From Parerythrobacter jejuensis (GTDB lineage: Bacteria > Pseudomonadota > Alphaproteobacteria > Sphingomonadales > Sphingomonadaceae), in NCBI RefSeq assembly GCF_039536765.1, contig NZ_BAAAZF010000001.1, positions 682,001 through 746,000 of the forward strand: a DNA stretch of 64,000 nucleotides, written 5' to 3'. A program made the translations under genes and the position numbers. How positions within the stretch are numbered: the stretch's first letter is position 1; each line of letters begins with the position of its first letter. Positions 37,405-47,317 of this stretch are shown here, piece after piece. The notes under the pieces are model-generated. The model saw nothing but the letters and a program-made list of their open reading frames with translations. It searched no databases and was not told the origin of the DNA.

Positions 37405-38586
37405 TTAGCATGGCAACTGCGCGCGGGCGATGAAGAATCCATCCGTGTCGTCTTGATACGGTGTCAGGCGCATTCCCTGTCCACGCGCACTGCCCAGCGG
37501 CAAGTCGGGCGGATCGGCAACCCAGTCAGGATTGCGCAGCAAGAAACTCGCGAACCGGTCTGCGCCTTCAGCATCGAGCAGTGAGCAGGTGACAAACACC
37601 AACCTGCCGCCCGGTTTGACCAAATGCGCGGCAATATCGAACAGCCGATCCTGAATGTCGGCGAAGCGGGTCAGGCGCGAATCGCTTAGCCGCCATTTCG
37701 CTTCCGGTTTGCGCCGCCAGGTCCCCGTTCCCGAGCACGGTGCATCAATGAACACACAGTCTGCAGCGCCGGAAAACTCTTCGAGCGCCTCCAGTTCCTT
37801 GCCCGGATCGAGCAGGATGGAGCGGATCACACCTGCGCCCGCGCGCTCTGCCCGTGGAGCCAATTTGGACAGGCGCCCGCGATCAGTGTCGCTGGCCACC
37901 AGCACGCCCTGGTTTTCCATCGCAGCGGCTAGCGCAAGCGTTTTGCCCCCGGCCCCTGCGCATAGATCGATGACAGTTTCCCCGGGCTTCGCTTCGGCTG
38001 CGAGGCAGGCAATCTGACTGCCATGGTCCTGCACCTCGATCTGGCCCTCGCGATAGGCGAGCCATTGATCGACATGGCTGCCCGTCGGCAGACGCATGGC
38101 ACAAGGTGCAGCGAGATGCTCTGCCTGCTCCGGCAAGACGCAAGTCTCCCGACTGGCCTTGAGCGCATTGACCCGGATATCGAGCGGTGCCCGGCCCCGC
38201 ATCGCGGCCAGGGCTTCCCCTTCGATCCCGGATGCGGCGAGCTGTTTCTCGATCCAGGGTGGAGCCACGCCGCCTTCTGCGGGCGTTTCCCGGCTACCAA
38301 TGGCTGGCGGGCCGTATTTGGACCCGTCGAACAGCGGTTTCAGCGCGCTATCCTCCTCCGCCAGTCGCAGCATCGCTGTGCGCCCTGTCTTGGGCACTGG
38401 TCCACAAGCCCGGATTGCGCCGTAGACCAACTCGCGCACCGCGCGCCGGTCCTTGGACCCGGCATAGCGATTGTTCCGTGCCCAGTCCGCGAAGATCCGG
38501 TCTGCCGGGGCGCCATCAGCGGTGGCCGCGGCGATTACCCGATCGAGGATTTCGATGGCAGCCTGAACCCTAGCAGAAGGGGTCAC
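37405..38586 (-). CDS. RsmB/NOP-family rRNA m5C methyltransferase
   Basis: A 393-aa SAM-dependent RNA cytosine-5 methyltransferase. The SAM site is DLCAGAGGKTLALAA, and the two motif cysteines are in DAPCSGTGTWRRKP and FVTCSLLDAEG. The N-terminal domain (about 1-130) resembles the NusB-like domain region of RsmB, but only loosely, so 16S C967 is the likely yet unproven target. It overlaps the upstream 91-aa gene by 4 bp, giving a guaB - hypothetical - methyltransferase - TPR series. Confidence 0.9.
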   Translation of the reverse strand: MTPSARVQAAIEILDRVIAAATADGAPADRIFADWARNNRYAGSKDRRAVRELVYGAIRACGPVPKTGRTAMLRLAEEDSALKPLFDGSKYGPPAIGSRETPAEGGVAPPWIEKQLAASGIEGEALAAMRGRAPLDIRVNALKASRETCVLPEQAEHLAAPCAMRLPTGSHVDQWLAYREGQIEVQDHGSQIACLAAEAKPGETVIDLCAGAGGKTLALAAAMENQGVLVASDTDRGRLSKLAPRAERAGAGVIRSILLDPGKELEALEEFSGAADCVFIDAPCSGTGTWRRKPEAKWRLSDSRLTRFADIQDRLFDIAAHLVKPGGRLVFVTCSLLDAEGADRFASFLLRNPDWVADPPDLPLGSARGQGMRLTPYQDDTDGFFIARAQLPC

Positions 38587-38858
38587 TGCTCCGGGTTCCG
38601 GTCCGGATTGGCACGATCAGAGAAGGCGCGATCGAACACGCCGTCCAACTCGTCATCGCCAGGAACAGGAATACAGAAATAGCGATACCGCGCAGGGAAC
38701 TTGGCCATGTAGTCCTTACGATCCTCGAGGAACTTGGTGCCCTGCGCCTCGCACGCAGCCTGGCTGATATGCAGTGAATGCTGCAGTGCCATAGTCTCGG
38801 AAGGCTTGTCGGGATCGAAGCCGATAATGATCAGAAGGTAGGGGATTACAAGTTCCAT
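38583..38858 (-). CDS. Small protein with N-terminal hydrophobic segment, unknown function
   Basis: A 91-aa protein with a short hydrophobic N-terminus (ELVIPYLLIIIGF) that may be a membrane anchor or uncleaved signal, then a charged helical part with two cysteines (QAACEAQG and YFCIPVP). Unrecognised. The ATG at 38858 has GGAGA at an ideal 5-bp spacing. It lies 9 bp after guaB and overlaps the RsmB-like gene by 4 bp, so it is certainly translated within this operon. Confidence 0.75.
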   Translation of the reverse strand: MELVIPYLLIIIGFDPDKPSETMALQHSLHISQAACEAQGTKFLEDRKDYMAKFPARYRYFCIPVPGDDELDGVFDRAFSDRANPDRNPEQ

Positions 38859-38867
38859 CACAGTCTC

Positions 38868-40379
<1,512 letters not shown>

Positions 40380-40416
40380 TTAACCGGAACCGCGCCGCGC
40401 GGCTAGAGGGAGTTCC

Positions 40417-41880
40417 TCACTCCTCCCCGACCGGATAGGCGACAGTGCTGCCAAAGTGCTTCAAAAGCGCAATATGGAGGAAGATGTCGTCTGTGGCGCC
40501 GCCCAATTCCATATCAGGCGACCATTCGTCATTGGCCTTGTGATAGGGCCCGTTGAGGAATGCGGAGAACGCCTCTTCATCGCCAAAGGAACTGGTCACC
40601 AACACCACCGGCACATCGCGGCTGAGCAAAGCCCAGCCATCCTGACGGCGGACAAATTGCTGATGCTCTTCCAGCACGTCCAGCTCGACACCGATGGCCT
40701 CGGTCACCTGTTTAATACCGGCATCGAGCGGCGTGCGCTCCCACCCGATAACCGTCGCCGGGGCCCCGCGCGGAGCGATGGCGACTGTATCCATGTTGAA
40801 GGCCGCCACGATTGTCGGGAGCGGAAATGGCGGATCTTTGGCGAAGGCTTCCGCGCCCAGCAGGCCCAGCTCCTCCGCCGTGGTGCCCATCACGTACAGA
40901 TCACGGTCGAGCGGGCCGTCTTGCGCGATCCGGCGTGCAGTCTCCAGCATCACGCCGATCCCGCTCGCATTGTCGACCGCGCCGTTGCACAGTCGGTCTT
41001 CCGCATCCTCGGGTCCGCACATGCCCAGGTGATCCCAATGGGCTAGCAGCATCACTGCGCCACTATCCGGAACCGAGCCGGGAAGCTTGCCGATCACATT
41101 GGCCGTCTCGGTCCGGTCTACCGCGAAAGTACCACTGATCGCCACCGGCGTACGGCGCTGGAAGGCCCCTGCCTCTTGCTCCTGCGCCAAAGCGAGCAGC
41201 GAGGGCACATCATGCCCCACCGCTTGCGCAAATTGCGCAGATGCCTCTGGCGAAAGGGCCACATAGGGCACCGCACCCGGCTTTGCCGAGGAAAGGCCCC
41301 AGCTTCCGCGTGCGAAGGACCGACTGGCCTGGCCGAAACGCTGCGTATCCTCTTCGCCGAACAGGATGATGATCGCATCGAAGCCCGCATCGGACATGGT
41401 CCTGCCCTCGCCCGCAAAGATCGCGTCGGCAAACATCACTGCCGAGCGTCCTTTTTGCGATCCGTCCGGCGGCGGCTCCGCGCCAGGTGCCAACACTGTC
41501 AGGCGGCTATCCTCGATAGCCAGCGCTGGTTGATCATGCCGGACAACCAATTGATAACCGGAAATCGCCACATTGCCGATGGTAAGCTCTGCCGTTTCGG
41601 GCCGGATCCGCACCAGTTCCACCGGCTGGCGCCAGCTGCCATCTGCTACCCCTGAAACAAAGCCATAGCTTTCGAGCGCATCGACCAAATAGGTCTGCGT
41701 CTTGCGACCGCCTTCGGTGCCTGGCTCGCGCCCGCCATATTCTGCCGATGCGAGGGTACGAATGTGATTGTCCAACGTGGCTTGCGCCAGTTCGAACTGG
41801 CGTTCTGCATTGGGTGTCGTCTGGCATCCTGCCAGTGCCAGCACCGCCAATGCGGCAAAAACGCCTCTTGCCCCGATCAT
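40417..41880 (-). CDS. M28-family zinc aminopeptidase, lipoprotein
   Basis: A 487-aa secreted metallopeptidase. The signal ends in lipobox LAGC (C19), predicting outer-membrane or periplasmic anchoring. The zinc ligands of an M28 di-zinc site lie in LLAHWDHLG (His and Asp region), GAVDNASGIGVMLE (Asp), and the catalytic Glu in TTAEELGLLGAE; a late histidine is in GPYHKANDEW. A PA-like insert lies before the catalytic domain (about 130-235). It is 33 bp downstream of bdhA on the same strand; no functional link to it is evident. Confidence 0.92.
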   Translation of the reverse strand: MIGARGVFAALAVLALAGCQTTPNAERQFELAQATLDNHIRTLASAEYGGREPGTEGGRKTQTYLVDALESYGFVSGVADGSWRQPVELVRIRPETAELTIGNVAISGYQLVVRHDQPALAIEDSRLTVLAPGAEPPPDGSQKGRSAVMFADAIFAGEGRTMSDAGFDAIIILFGEEDTQRFGQASRSFARGSWGLSSAKPGAVPYVALSPEASAQFAQAVGHDVPSLLALAQEQEAGAFQRRTPVAISGTFAVDRTETANVIGKLPGSVPDSGAVMLLAHWDHLGMCGPEDAEDRLCNGAVDNASGIGVMLETARRIAQDGPLDRDLYVMGTTAEELGLLGAEAFAKDPPFPLPTIVAAFNMDTVAIAPRGAPATVIGWERTPLDAGIKQVTEAIGVELDVLEEHQQFVRRQDGWALLSRDVPVVLVTSSFGDEEAFSAFLNGPYHKANDEWSPDMELGGATDDIFLHIALLKHFGSTVAYPVGEE

Positions 41881-41913
41881 ATGCGCCCCGTTCTTTCCTG
41901 TTGCGCGGCAGCC

Positions 41914-42672
41914 CTATTCCGCTGTCCAGCCGCCGTCGATACTCCAATTTGCGCCCGTCACATTCCCCGCTTCTTCGCGGCACAGGAATACGGCCAATGC
42001 GCCTATCTCGTTTGGCTGGACGAATTTCTTCGTCGGCTGCTTGGCAAGCAGGACATCGTTGATCACTTCCTCGCGCGATAGGCCGCGCGCTGTCATCGTA
42101 TCGGGGATCTGGCCTTCGATCAGCGGGGTCCAGACATAGCCAGGGCTGATGCAGTTCGCCGTCACGCCTGTTTGCGCCAGTTCCAACGCGATTGTCTTGG
42201 TGAACCCGTCAATCCCGTGTTTCGATGCGTTATAGGCGCTCTTGAAGGGCGATGCGGTTTTCGAATGCGCGCTGGCGGTGTTGATGATCCGGCCCCAGCC
42301 CTTTTCCTTCATCGAAGGCACAGCCAGCCGCGTCGTGTGGAAAGCCGCTGTCAGGTTGAGTGCGATAATCAGGTTCCACTTGTCAGTCGGGAAATCCTCC
42401 ACCGCGCTGACATGCTGCATCCCGGCATTGTTGACGAGGATATCGACCGGCCCGGCATCCGCCATCATCGCCTCGACCGCTGCCACATCGGTCAGGTCGG
42501 TGTCGAAATGTGTGGCGCCTCCCATCTCTTCGCGCAGGGCGGCGATTGCCTTATCCTCGCCGAAACCGTTGAGGATCACTTCGGCACCTTCGGCATGCAT
42601 GGCACGCGCGACTGCAAGCCCGATTCCCGAGGTTGAACCAGTGACCAGCGCACGTTTGCCGGAAAGGGACAT
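41914..42672 (-). CDS. bdhA: 3-hydroxybutyrate dehydrogenase
   Basis: An SDR (252 aa) that interconverts (R)-3-hydroxybutyrate and acetoacetate with NAD, used in PHB and ketone-body turnover. NAD motif TGSTSGIGLAVA, NNAGMQHVSAVEDFP, catalytic YNASKHG and the C-terminal ISPGYVWTPLIEGQIP, together with the QPTKKFVQPNEIG segment, are characteristic of this subgroup. The ATG at 42672 begins the Rossmann fold with the right spacing; an upstream start at 42741 has no support. Confidence 0.9.
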   Translation of the reverse strand: MSLSGKRALVTGSTSGIGLAVARAMHAEGAEVILNGFGEDKAIAALREEMGGATHFDTDLTDVAAVEAMMADAGPVDILVNNAGMQHVSAVEDFPTDKWNLIIALNLTAAFHTTRLAVPSMKEKGWGRIINTASAHSKTASPFKSAYNASKHGIDGFTKTIALELAQTGVTANCISPGYVWTPLIEGQIPDTMTARGLSREEVINDVLLAKQPTKKFVQPNEIGALAVFLCREEAGNVTGANWSIDGGWTAE

Positions 42673-42773
42673 CGATAACTCCTGCCTAATGGGTGGACGT
42701 GCAGCCGGTTTTGCGGGCAAAGTGGCGCATGTCCAGCCCAATTGACGGGTGAAGAGAGTTTCGGGGAGCGGGA

Positions 42774-43649
42774 ATGCGGCTTAATCCATTCAACACAGAC
42801 AATATCCGGGTTCGTTCCAGCGGCGGCGGGGGACGTGGCTTCCCTGGCGGCGGCGGAGGCAAGGCGGGCTGCGGCACGCTCGCTATCGTGCTGGTCGGCG
42901 CGCTCGTTTTCGGGATTGATCCGGGCCAGATGCTCGGCGTGGTGGACGGCGCGCAACAATCAGCGCCGACCCAGCAGCAAGGCGGCGCGTTGAGCGAGCA
43001 GGAAATCTGCACCAGCAGCGAGTACGCGCAGGAAGCGTGTAACGCTCTGCAATCGCTCAACCAGACATGGGAGCCGGAATTCCGCCGTGCCGGTATTCAG
43101 TTCGAACAACCCTTCCTCGATCTGTATCGCGATGGCCGGGTCAGCACACAGGGATGTGGCAATGCCTCCTCTGCTGCCGGGCCGTTCTACTGCCCCGCTG
43201 ACATGGGCATCTATATCGACACCAGTTTCTATGACACGATGGCGCGCCAGATGGGTGCCGGGGGCGACTTCGCCCGCTATTATGTGATGGCGCATGAATA
43301 CGGCCATCACATCCAGAACCTGACCGGCCTCGCCACACAGGTGCGCAGCCTGCAGCAGCAGAATCCGCGCCGGTCCAATGAATTACAGGTCCGGATGGAG
43401 CTTCAGGCCGACTGCTATGCCGGCGTCTGGGCAGGCAAGAACCGCAACCTGATCGAACGCGGCGATATGGAAGAAGGCATGCAAGCAGCCAGCGCGATCG
43501 GCGATGACACGCTGCAACGTAATGCGGGCCAGCGGATCAATCCCGAAGGCTTCACCCACGGCACCAGTGCCCAGCGCATGGAAGCCTTGCGTGCCGGGCT
43601 ACAATCCGCAGATGACACCGTTTGCGACCGCTACTTCGACTTCAGGTGA
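42774..43649 (+). CDS. YpfJ-family neutral zinc metallopeptidase
   Basis: A 291-aa membrane-anchored metallopeptidase. The N-terminus has a glycine-rich stretch (SSGGGGRGFPGGGGG) followed by a transmembrane helix (GTLAIVLVGALVFGI). The catalytic motif is VMAHEYGHHIQNL (HEYGH), and AGVWAGKN and FTHGTSAQRMEAL complete the family pattern. Substrates are unknown. The start at 42774 is supported by GGGAGC upstream. The following secreted-protein gene starts 5 bp after its stop, so they form a unit. Confidence 0.93.
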   Translation: MRLNPFNTDNIRVRSSGGGGRGFPGGGGGKAGCGTLAIVLVGALVFGIDPGQMLGVVDGAQQSAPTQQQGGALSEQEICTSSEYAQEACNALQSLNQTWEPEFRRAGIQFEQPFLDLYRDGRVSTQGCGNASSAAGPFYCPADMGIYIDTSFYDTMARQMGAGGDFARYYVMAHEYGHHIQNLTGLATQVRSLQQQNPRRSNELQVRMELQADCYAGVWAGKNRNLIERGDMEEGMQAASAIGDDTLQRNAGQRINPEGFTHGTSAQRMEALRAGLQSADDTVCDRYFDFR

Positions 43650-43654
43650 GTATC

Positions 43655-44185
43655 ATGATCAAGACAGCACTATCGTCCAGCTTCGCCATGATGATAATGG
43701 CGGCGAGTGTACCCCTTGCGGCACAGGACGAGCCCGAACGGGTCGATAAGGGGCCTGATGTTGAAGACGTCGCAATGACCCCGATCCAGGACCTGAACCT
43801 GGCCAAAGACGAGATTCCGGCGGTGCTCGCAACAGCCGCAGCTGATCCCTATGCCACCGGCGACCTGGGCAATTGCCGGGCTATAGGCAATGAAATCGGC
43901 GATCTGACAGCGGTGCTCGGGCCCGATCTCGATGTCGAGGACGGGGAAGACGGCTTGAGCGTTGGCAAGGCTGCGCAAAGCGCGGTGGGATCGCTAATCC
44001 CGTTCCGCGGCATCTTGCGCGAAGTGACCGGCGCTGCCGACAACCAGCGCAAATTCGAAGCGGCCATTCTCGCCGGAGCCGTCCGTCGCGGTTTCCTGAA
44101 AGGCCTGGGGCAACAGCGCGGTTGCGCCTATCCGGCCCGCCCTGCCTTCACCGGCGAAATCACGGTCAAGGATGGGGACGAATAG
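43655..44185 (+). CDS. Exported protein, unknown function
   Basis: A 176-aa protein with a signal peptide (MIKTALSSSFAMMIMAASVPLAAQ) and an acidic mature part (PERVDKGPDVEDVAM). A central segment with a cysteine (NCRAIGNEIGDLTAVLGPD) and a helical AILAGAVRRGFLKGLGQQRGC end suggest a small folded domain with one disulfide. I do not recognise a family. It is coupled to the YpfJ-type peptidase gene (5-bp gap) and may be its partner or substrate, which is inference from position only. Confidence 0.72.
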   Translation: MIKTALSSSFAMMIMAASVPLAAQDEPERVDKGPDVEDVAMTPIQDLNLAKDEIPAVLATAAADPYATGDLGNCRAIGNEIGDLTAVLGPDLDVEDGEDGLSVGKAAQSAVGSLIPFRGILREVTGAADNQRKFEAAILAGAVRRGFLKGLGQQRGCAYPARPAFTGEITVKDGDE

Positions 44186-44194
44186 CGGCCGAAA

Positions 44195-44228
44195 GGGCGC
44201 CATCCTTCACTCGGTGCGGATGACGCCC
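44195..44228. terminator. Hairpin terminator region between convergent genes
   Basis: GGGCGCCATCC (44195-44205) pairs with GGATGACGCCC (44218-44228), with one mismatch. A second smaller hairpin GAGCT/AGCTC follows at 44238-44258. The position between the exported-protein stop (44185) and the BlaR1-like stop (44272) fits termination from either side; there is no long T-run. Confidence 0.5.
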
Positions 44229-44271
44229 CCTCGCTAAGAGCTCCTTGGGGGGTAGCTCTATTCGGTGAACT

Positions 44272-45939
44272 TCAATCGGCTTGGTTGAGCTCGCGAATGG
44301 CTTGCTCGACGCCGGCCAGAGCTTCGCGGCGTTGTGCATCGGTCAGGCTGCGTTCTTCACGGATCGCTGCGCGCGCTTCCTCGAGCGCTTCAGCCGCCAT
44401 CTGGCGGGCGTCCCGCGCAATTCCCTCTGCACACAGGGCAAAGGCGAAGGTGCCATCGCGCGATGTGATGCTGCGCGCCTGGCCATCGGCCTTGTCGCAA
44501 TCCAGCTTGGCCAGTTTGGCCACCTTGCCTTCGAATTCCTTGCCGTAGCGAAGCTCGATCCGGTTGCTCAAACGCTCGCCCAATTCTTCCCAGCGGATTT
44601 CGCGGTCTTTCAGACGCTTTTCGAGGCGTTTCTCGAGCTTCTCGCGATCTTCGTCGGACAGGCCTTCGCCATCTTCGTCAAAGAACGCGAAGGTGTTGAC
44701 CCTGCGATTGACGATCTTGACCTTGCCGTCTTTGCCCTTGCGATTGATGACCGTCACGGTCTCTCCGTCATCGCTGTCGAATTCACGCTCGATCACGATG
44801 CGGCGGGTTTTCTTGCCGTCTTCACCACCGCCCATTGTCGCGTCGAATTCTTCGTCAAGCGTCGGGGCAAGCGGAGCCGCAGGTGCTTCAGGCGCCCTGG
44901 GTGGAGCAGGTGGAGCTGGCGGCAATTCAGCTGCCGGAGGCGCAGGCGGCGCAGGTGGTTCTCGCATCGTTTCCGCGTAGGAAATCGACGCCGTCAGCGG
45001 CAGGGCCAGTGCGCCTGCCAGCAGCAGCGCACGGCCGCCCCAGCGACGCGTGGTGGAAATATCGGACATTTTCAGGCTCCTCAAACGATGGATAATCGAT
45101 TTGTCGCCAAGCACCGGACAGGCCATCGGAGCGGCCAGCGCAGCTCCTCTGGCAAAAGCGGGACCTGCAGCAAAACTGGCTATGGTATGCGCATATGTTG
45201 CACGCATCTCGGCATCCGCAGTCCCCACGACGCGCGCATCGCACGCCGCCTCCTGGTCGCGCCGCAAGGCACGCCAGCCAACCCAGCCGAGCGGGTTGAA
45301 CCAATGCAGCGCGAACAGCGGCTGCACGGCGAAATTCACAATCAAGTCGCCCCCGCGATGGTGGGCCAGCTCATGCGCCAGCGCGAGATCACGCACCGAA
45401 CGATCGGACAGGGCGAGGAAGCGCGGCGGGAGGGCAACGACCTTGTCGAACACACCGAAGGCCAGCGGCGTTTTGGTGGCAGGCGTCTCGACCAGGCGAA
45501 CACCGCCCTCGCGCCCCACTTCGCGGGCATCGGCCAGCAGCGCGTCCCGCATGTCAAAATAGGCGCGAAACCGCATCACCATGAAGACCACAGCACCGGC
45601 CAGCCATATCGCCAGAAGAAACGGCACAATGTCAGAGAGTGACATCGCAATGCTCGTCGCGGCTGCAGGCACGGGCGTTCCTATAGACTCCGCCGACATC
45701 AGAGCGGGATTACTCGCAATCACCATGACAGGATCGGCGCCTGGTGCGGCGGCAACCTGTGGATTCGGGTTCATCCAGGCCGGCAGGGTAATGCCCGGCA
45801 TGATCAGGCGCAGGAAAGGGAGCAGCCACAGGGCATAGGCTGCCTGAGGCCCGAACCAACGGGATACCGGCCGGCGTAACAGCAAGACGAATCCGATCAG
45901 CGCGCCTGTCCACAACAGGGTTTCCAGCAGCCAGCTCAT
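44272..45939 (-). CDS. M56-family BlaR1-like membrane metallopeptidase with atypical C-terminus
   Basis: A 555-aa membrane protease of the BlaR1/MecR1 type. Four predicted helices (about 3-21, 32-50, 105-125, 303-324) flank a cytoplasmic zinc protease domain with HELAHH (H189, E190, H193) and the third ligand in DQEAACDARV (E230). The part after the last helix, which in BlaR1 is a penicillin-binding sensor, is here a proline/alanine linker (about 328-360), then a highly charged region with coiled-coil stretches (EDREKLEKRLEKRLKDRE) and no SxxK motif. It is therefore a BlaR1-type relay with a different sensor. It overlaps the blaI-like gene by 4 bp. Confidence 0.9.
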   Translation of the reverse strand: MSWLLETLLWTGALIGFVLLLRRPVSRWFGPQAAYALWLLPFLRLIMPGITLPAWMNPNPQVAAAPGADPVMVIASNPALMSAESIGTPVPAAATSIAMSLSDIVPFLLAIWLAGAVVFMVMRFRAYFDMRDALLADAREVGREGGVRLVETPATKTPLAFGVFDKVVALPPRFLALSDRSVRDLALAHELAHHRGGDLIVNFAVQPLFALHWFNPLGWVGWRALRRDQEAACDARVVGTADAEMRATYAHTIASFAAGPAFARGAALAAPMACPVLGDKSIIHRLRSLKMSDISTTRRWGGRALLLAGALALPLTASISYAETMREPPAPPAPPAAELPPAPPAPPRAPEAPAAPLAPTLDEEFDATMGGGEDGKKTRRIVIEREFDSDDGETVTVINRKGKDGKVKIVNRRVNTFAFFDEDGEGLSDEDREKLEKRLEKRLKDREIRWEELGERLSNRIELRYGKEFEGKVAKLAKLDCDKADGQARSITSRDGTFAFALCAEGIARDARQMAAEALEEARAAIREERSLTDAQRREALAGVEQAIRELNQAD

Positions 45940-46328
45940 GGGCGCAGCTCCTTCAACAGCGCCTCAATCTCAGCCAAGTCATCATCGGTCAGCGCCTCGG
46001 TATCGGCGAGATGCGCCACCAGAGAGGCGGCTTTTCCTCCAAACAGTCTATCGACCAACCGGCGGCTCTCGCCCCCAACATAATCGGCGCGGGCAATGGC
46101 GGGGGTGTAAAGGAAGCGGCGACCGTCAGGCTCGGTCGCAACCGCATCCTTGGACACGAGGCGCGAAAGCAGCGTCTTGACCGTGGCCAGGCTCCAGTCG
46201 CGGCTGCGGCAGACAGCTTCGCACACTTCGGCAGCGGTCAGCGGGCTTGTCTCCCACAGCGCTTCCATAACGGCATGTTCGGCCTCGCTGATTTGCGGCG
46301 GGGCGGATTTCCGATTGCTGTCCCTCAT
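45936..46328 (-). CDS. BlaI/MecI/CopY-family transcriptional repressor
   Basis: A 130-aa winged-helix repressor. The N-terminal DNA-binding domain has ISEAEHAVMEALWETSPLTA and the recognition region WSLATVKTLLSRLVSKD. The C-terminal helical dimerisation part ends IEALLKELRP. I chose the ATG at 46328 because GGGAG lies 6 bp upstream; an ATG at 46334 abuts that site. The gene leads the blaI-blaR1 pair, and two operator-like inverted repeats lie just upstream, implying autoregulation relieved by BlaR1-type cleavage. Confidence 0.92.
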   Translation of the reverse strand: MRDSNRKSAPPQISEAEHAVMEALWETSPLTAAEVCEAVCRSRDWSLATVKTLLSRLVSKDAVATEPDGRRFLYTPAIARADYVGGESRRLVDRLFGGKAASLVAHLADTEALTDDDLAEIEALLKELRP

Positions 46329-46354
46329 GCTCATCTCCCGTGATGCGCTACTGA

Positions 46355-46366
46355 CTACATCTGTAG
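46355..46366. promoter_or_regulatory. BlaI-type operator 1
   Basis: CTACATCTGTAG is a perfect inverted repeat (CTACA-TC-TGTAG) that contains the TACA-N2-TGTA core known for BlaI/MecI operators. It lies 27 bp upstream of the repressor start codon and covers the expected -10 region on the minus strand. Confidence 0.7.
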
Positions 46367-46375
46367 GCATAACGA

Positions 46376-46387
46376 TTACGTCTGTAA
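46376..46387. promoter_or_regulatory. BlaI-type operator 2 and possible -35
   Basis: TTACGTCTGTAA repeats the core with one mismatch between arms. Its centre is 21 bp from operator 1, two helical turns, as expected for two dimers on one face. On the minus strand it overlaps TTTACA (46383-46388), a fair -35 hexamer; the -10 (TACAGA) 17 bp on is weak. Confidence 0.65.
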
Positions 46388-46513
46388 ACATGAAGGCTGG
46401 ATGAACATGCATCGCCCATCGACGAACGACATTCCTGGCAAGATTATCGGGCGATTTGCGGCATTTGGCAAAGCAGGTTAGCCTGTACGCAAGACACGAG
46501 AGGAGCCCCCGAA

Positions 46514-47317
46514 ATGCCAATCCTTGCCCTCGCCCCGTTTCTGGTGCTCGCCCCGTTGGCGGGCCAGAACGGCGATCCCAAGCCACCCACCGCAGAGGAA
46601 GCAGCACGGGAGCGGCCGATCGTGGTGACCGGCCAGCGCGAGGAAGAACGGGTTGGTGTCCAGTCCGATTCCCGCATTCGCAAGAAGCCCCGCTTCACCA
46701 ACGAGAACATCCGCAGCGCCACCGGCATTGCCGGCCTTTCGCCGGGATCAGGCATGCGCCCGCTCAGCGGTCGCAATCCGGTGTTCAAGAAGCGTATCAT
46801 CCAATGCGTCAGCGACAATGAAGCCATCGGGGAGCGCGCCACCTGTTTGCTGGCTAATGCGCAGGAGGATGTCGCTGCAGGCAATATCGGCCTTGGTGCT
46901 GACGCCTATCGCTACCTCGTATCGTCCGACGAATTTGCCGCAACCGAGCGACTGGCAGGGGGCCAGAAGCTGTATGCGCTGGGCGAAGAAACCGGCAATG
47001 ATGGGATGCGCGAAGAGGCGCTGATCCGGCTGGTGGAAAGTGACACGCTGCCTGCCAACCAAGCGCGTTCTGCACGCCGGACCCTGGTGGCCATGGCGCT
47101 CAAACAGGATGATACCGTGCTGGCGATTGACCGGTTGGAAGATGTGGTCGCAGCCGACCCCGCCGATGCGCAGAGTCTCGCCAATCTTGCCATCCTGCTG
47201 CGGCGCGAAGGCCGCTCCGGAGCCAGTGATCGCATGCGGCAGGCCATCGCAGCGATTGAACAGTCGGGCCAGCCCGCCCCGCAAGCCTGGACCGATTTTG
47301 CCGAGGCTTCGGAATGA
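46514..47317 (+). CDS. Exported TPR-like protein with VVTG motif
   Basis: A 267-aa protein with a short signal sequence (MPILALAPFLVLAPLAGQ). Directly after it comes RPIVVTGQREEERV, which resembles the EIVVTG segment at the N-terminus of sphingomonad TonB-dependent receptors, although this protein is far too short to be one. The C-terminal two-thirds is helical, with TPR-like segments (AYRYLVSSDEFAATERLAGG, DRLEDVVAADPADAQSLANLAIL). GAGGAGCC precedes the ATG. It overlaps the cyclophilin gene by 4 bp. Function is unknown. Confidence 0.78.
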   Translation: MPILALAPFLVLAPLAGQNGDPKPPTAEEAARERPIVVTGQREEERVGVQSDSRIRKKPRFTNENIRSATGIAGLSPGSGMRPLSGRNPVFKKRIIQCVSDNEAIGERATCLLANAQEDVAAGNIGLGADAYRYLVSSDEFAATERLAGGQKLYALGEETGNDGMREEALIRLVESDTLPANQARSARRTLVAMALKQDDTVLAIDRLEDVVAADPADAQSLANLAILLRREGRSGASDRMRQAIAAIEQSGQPAPQAWTDFAEASE

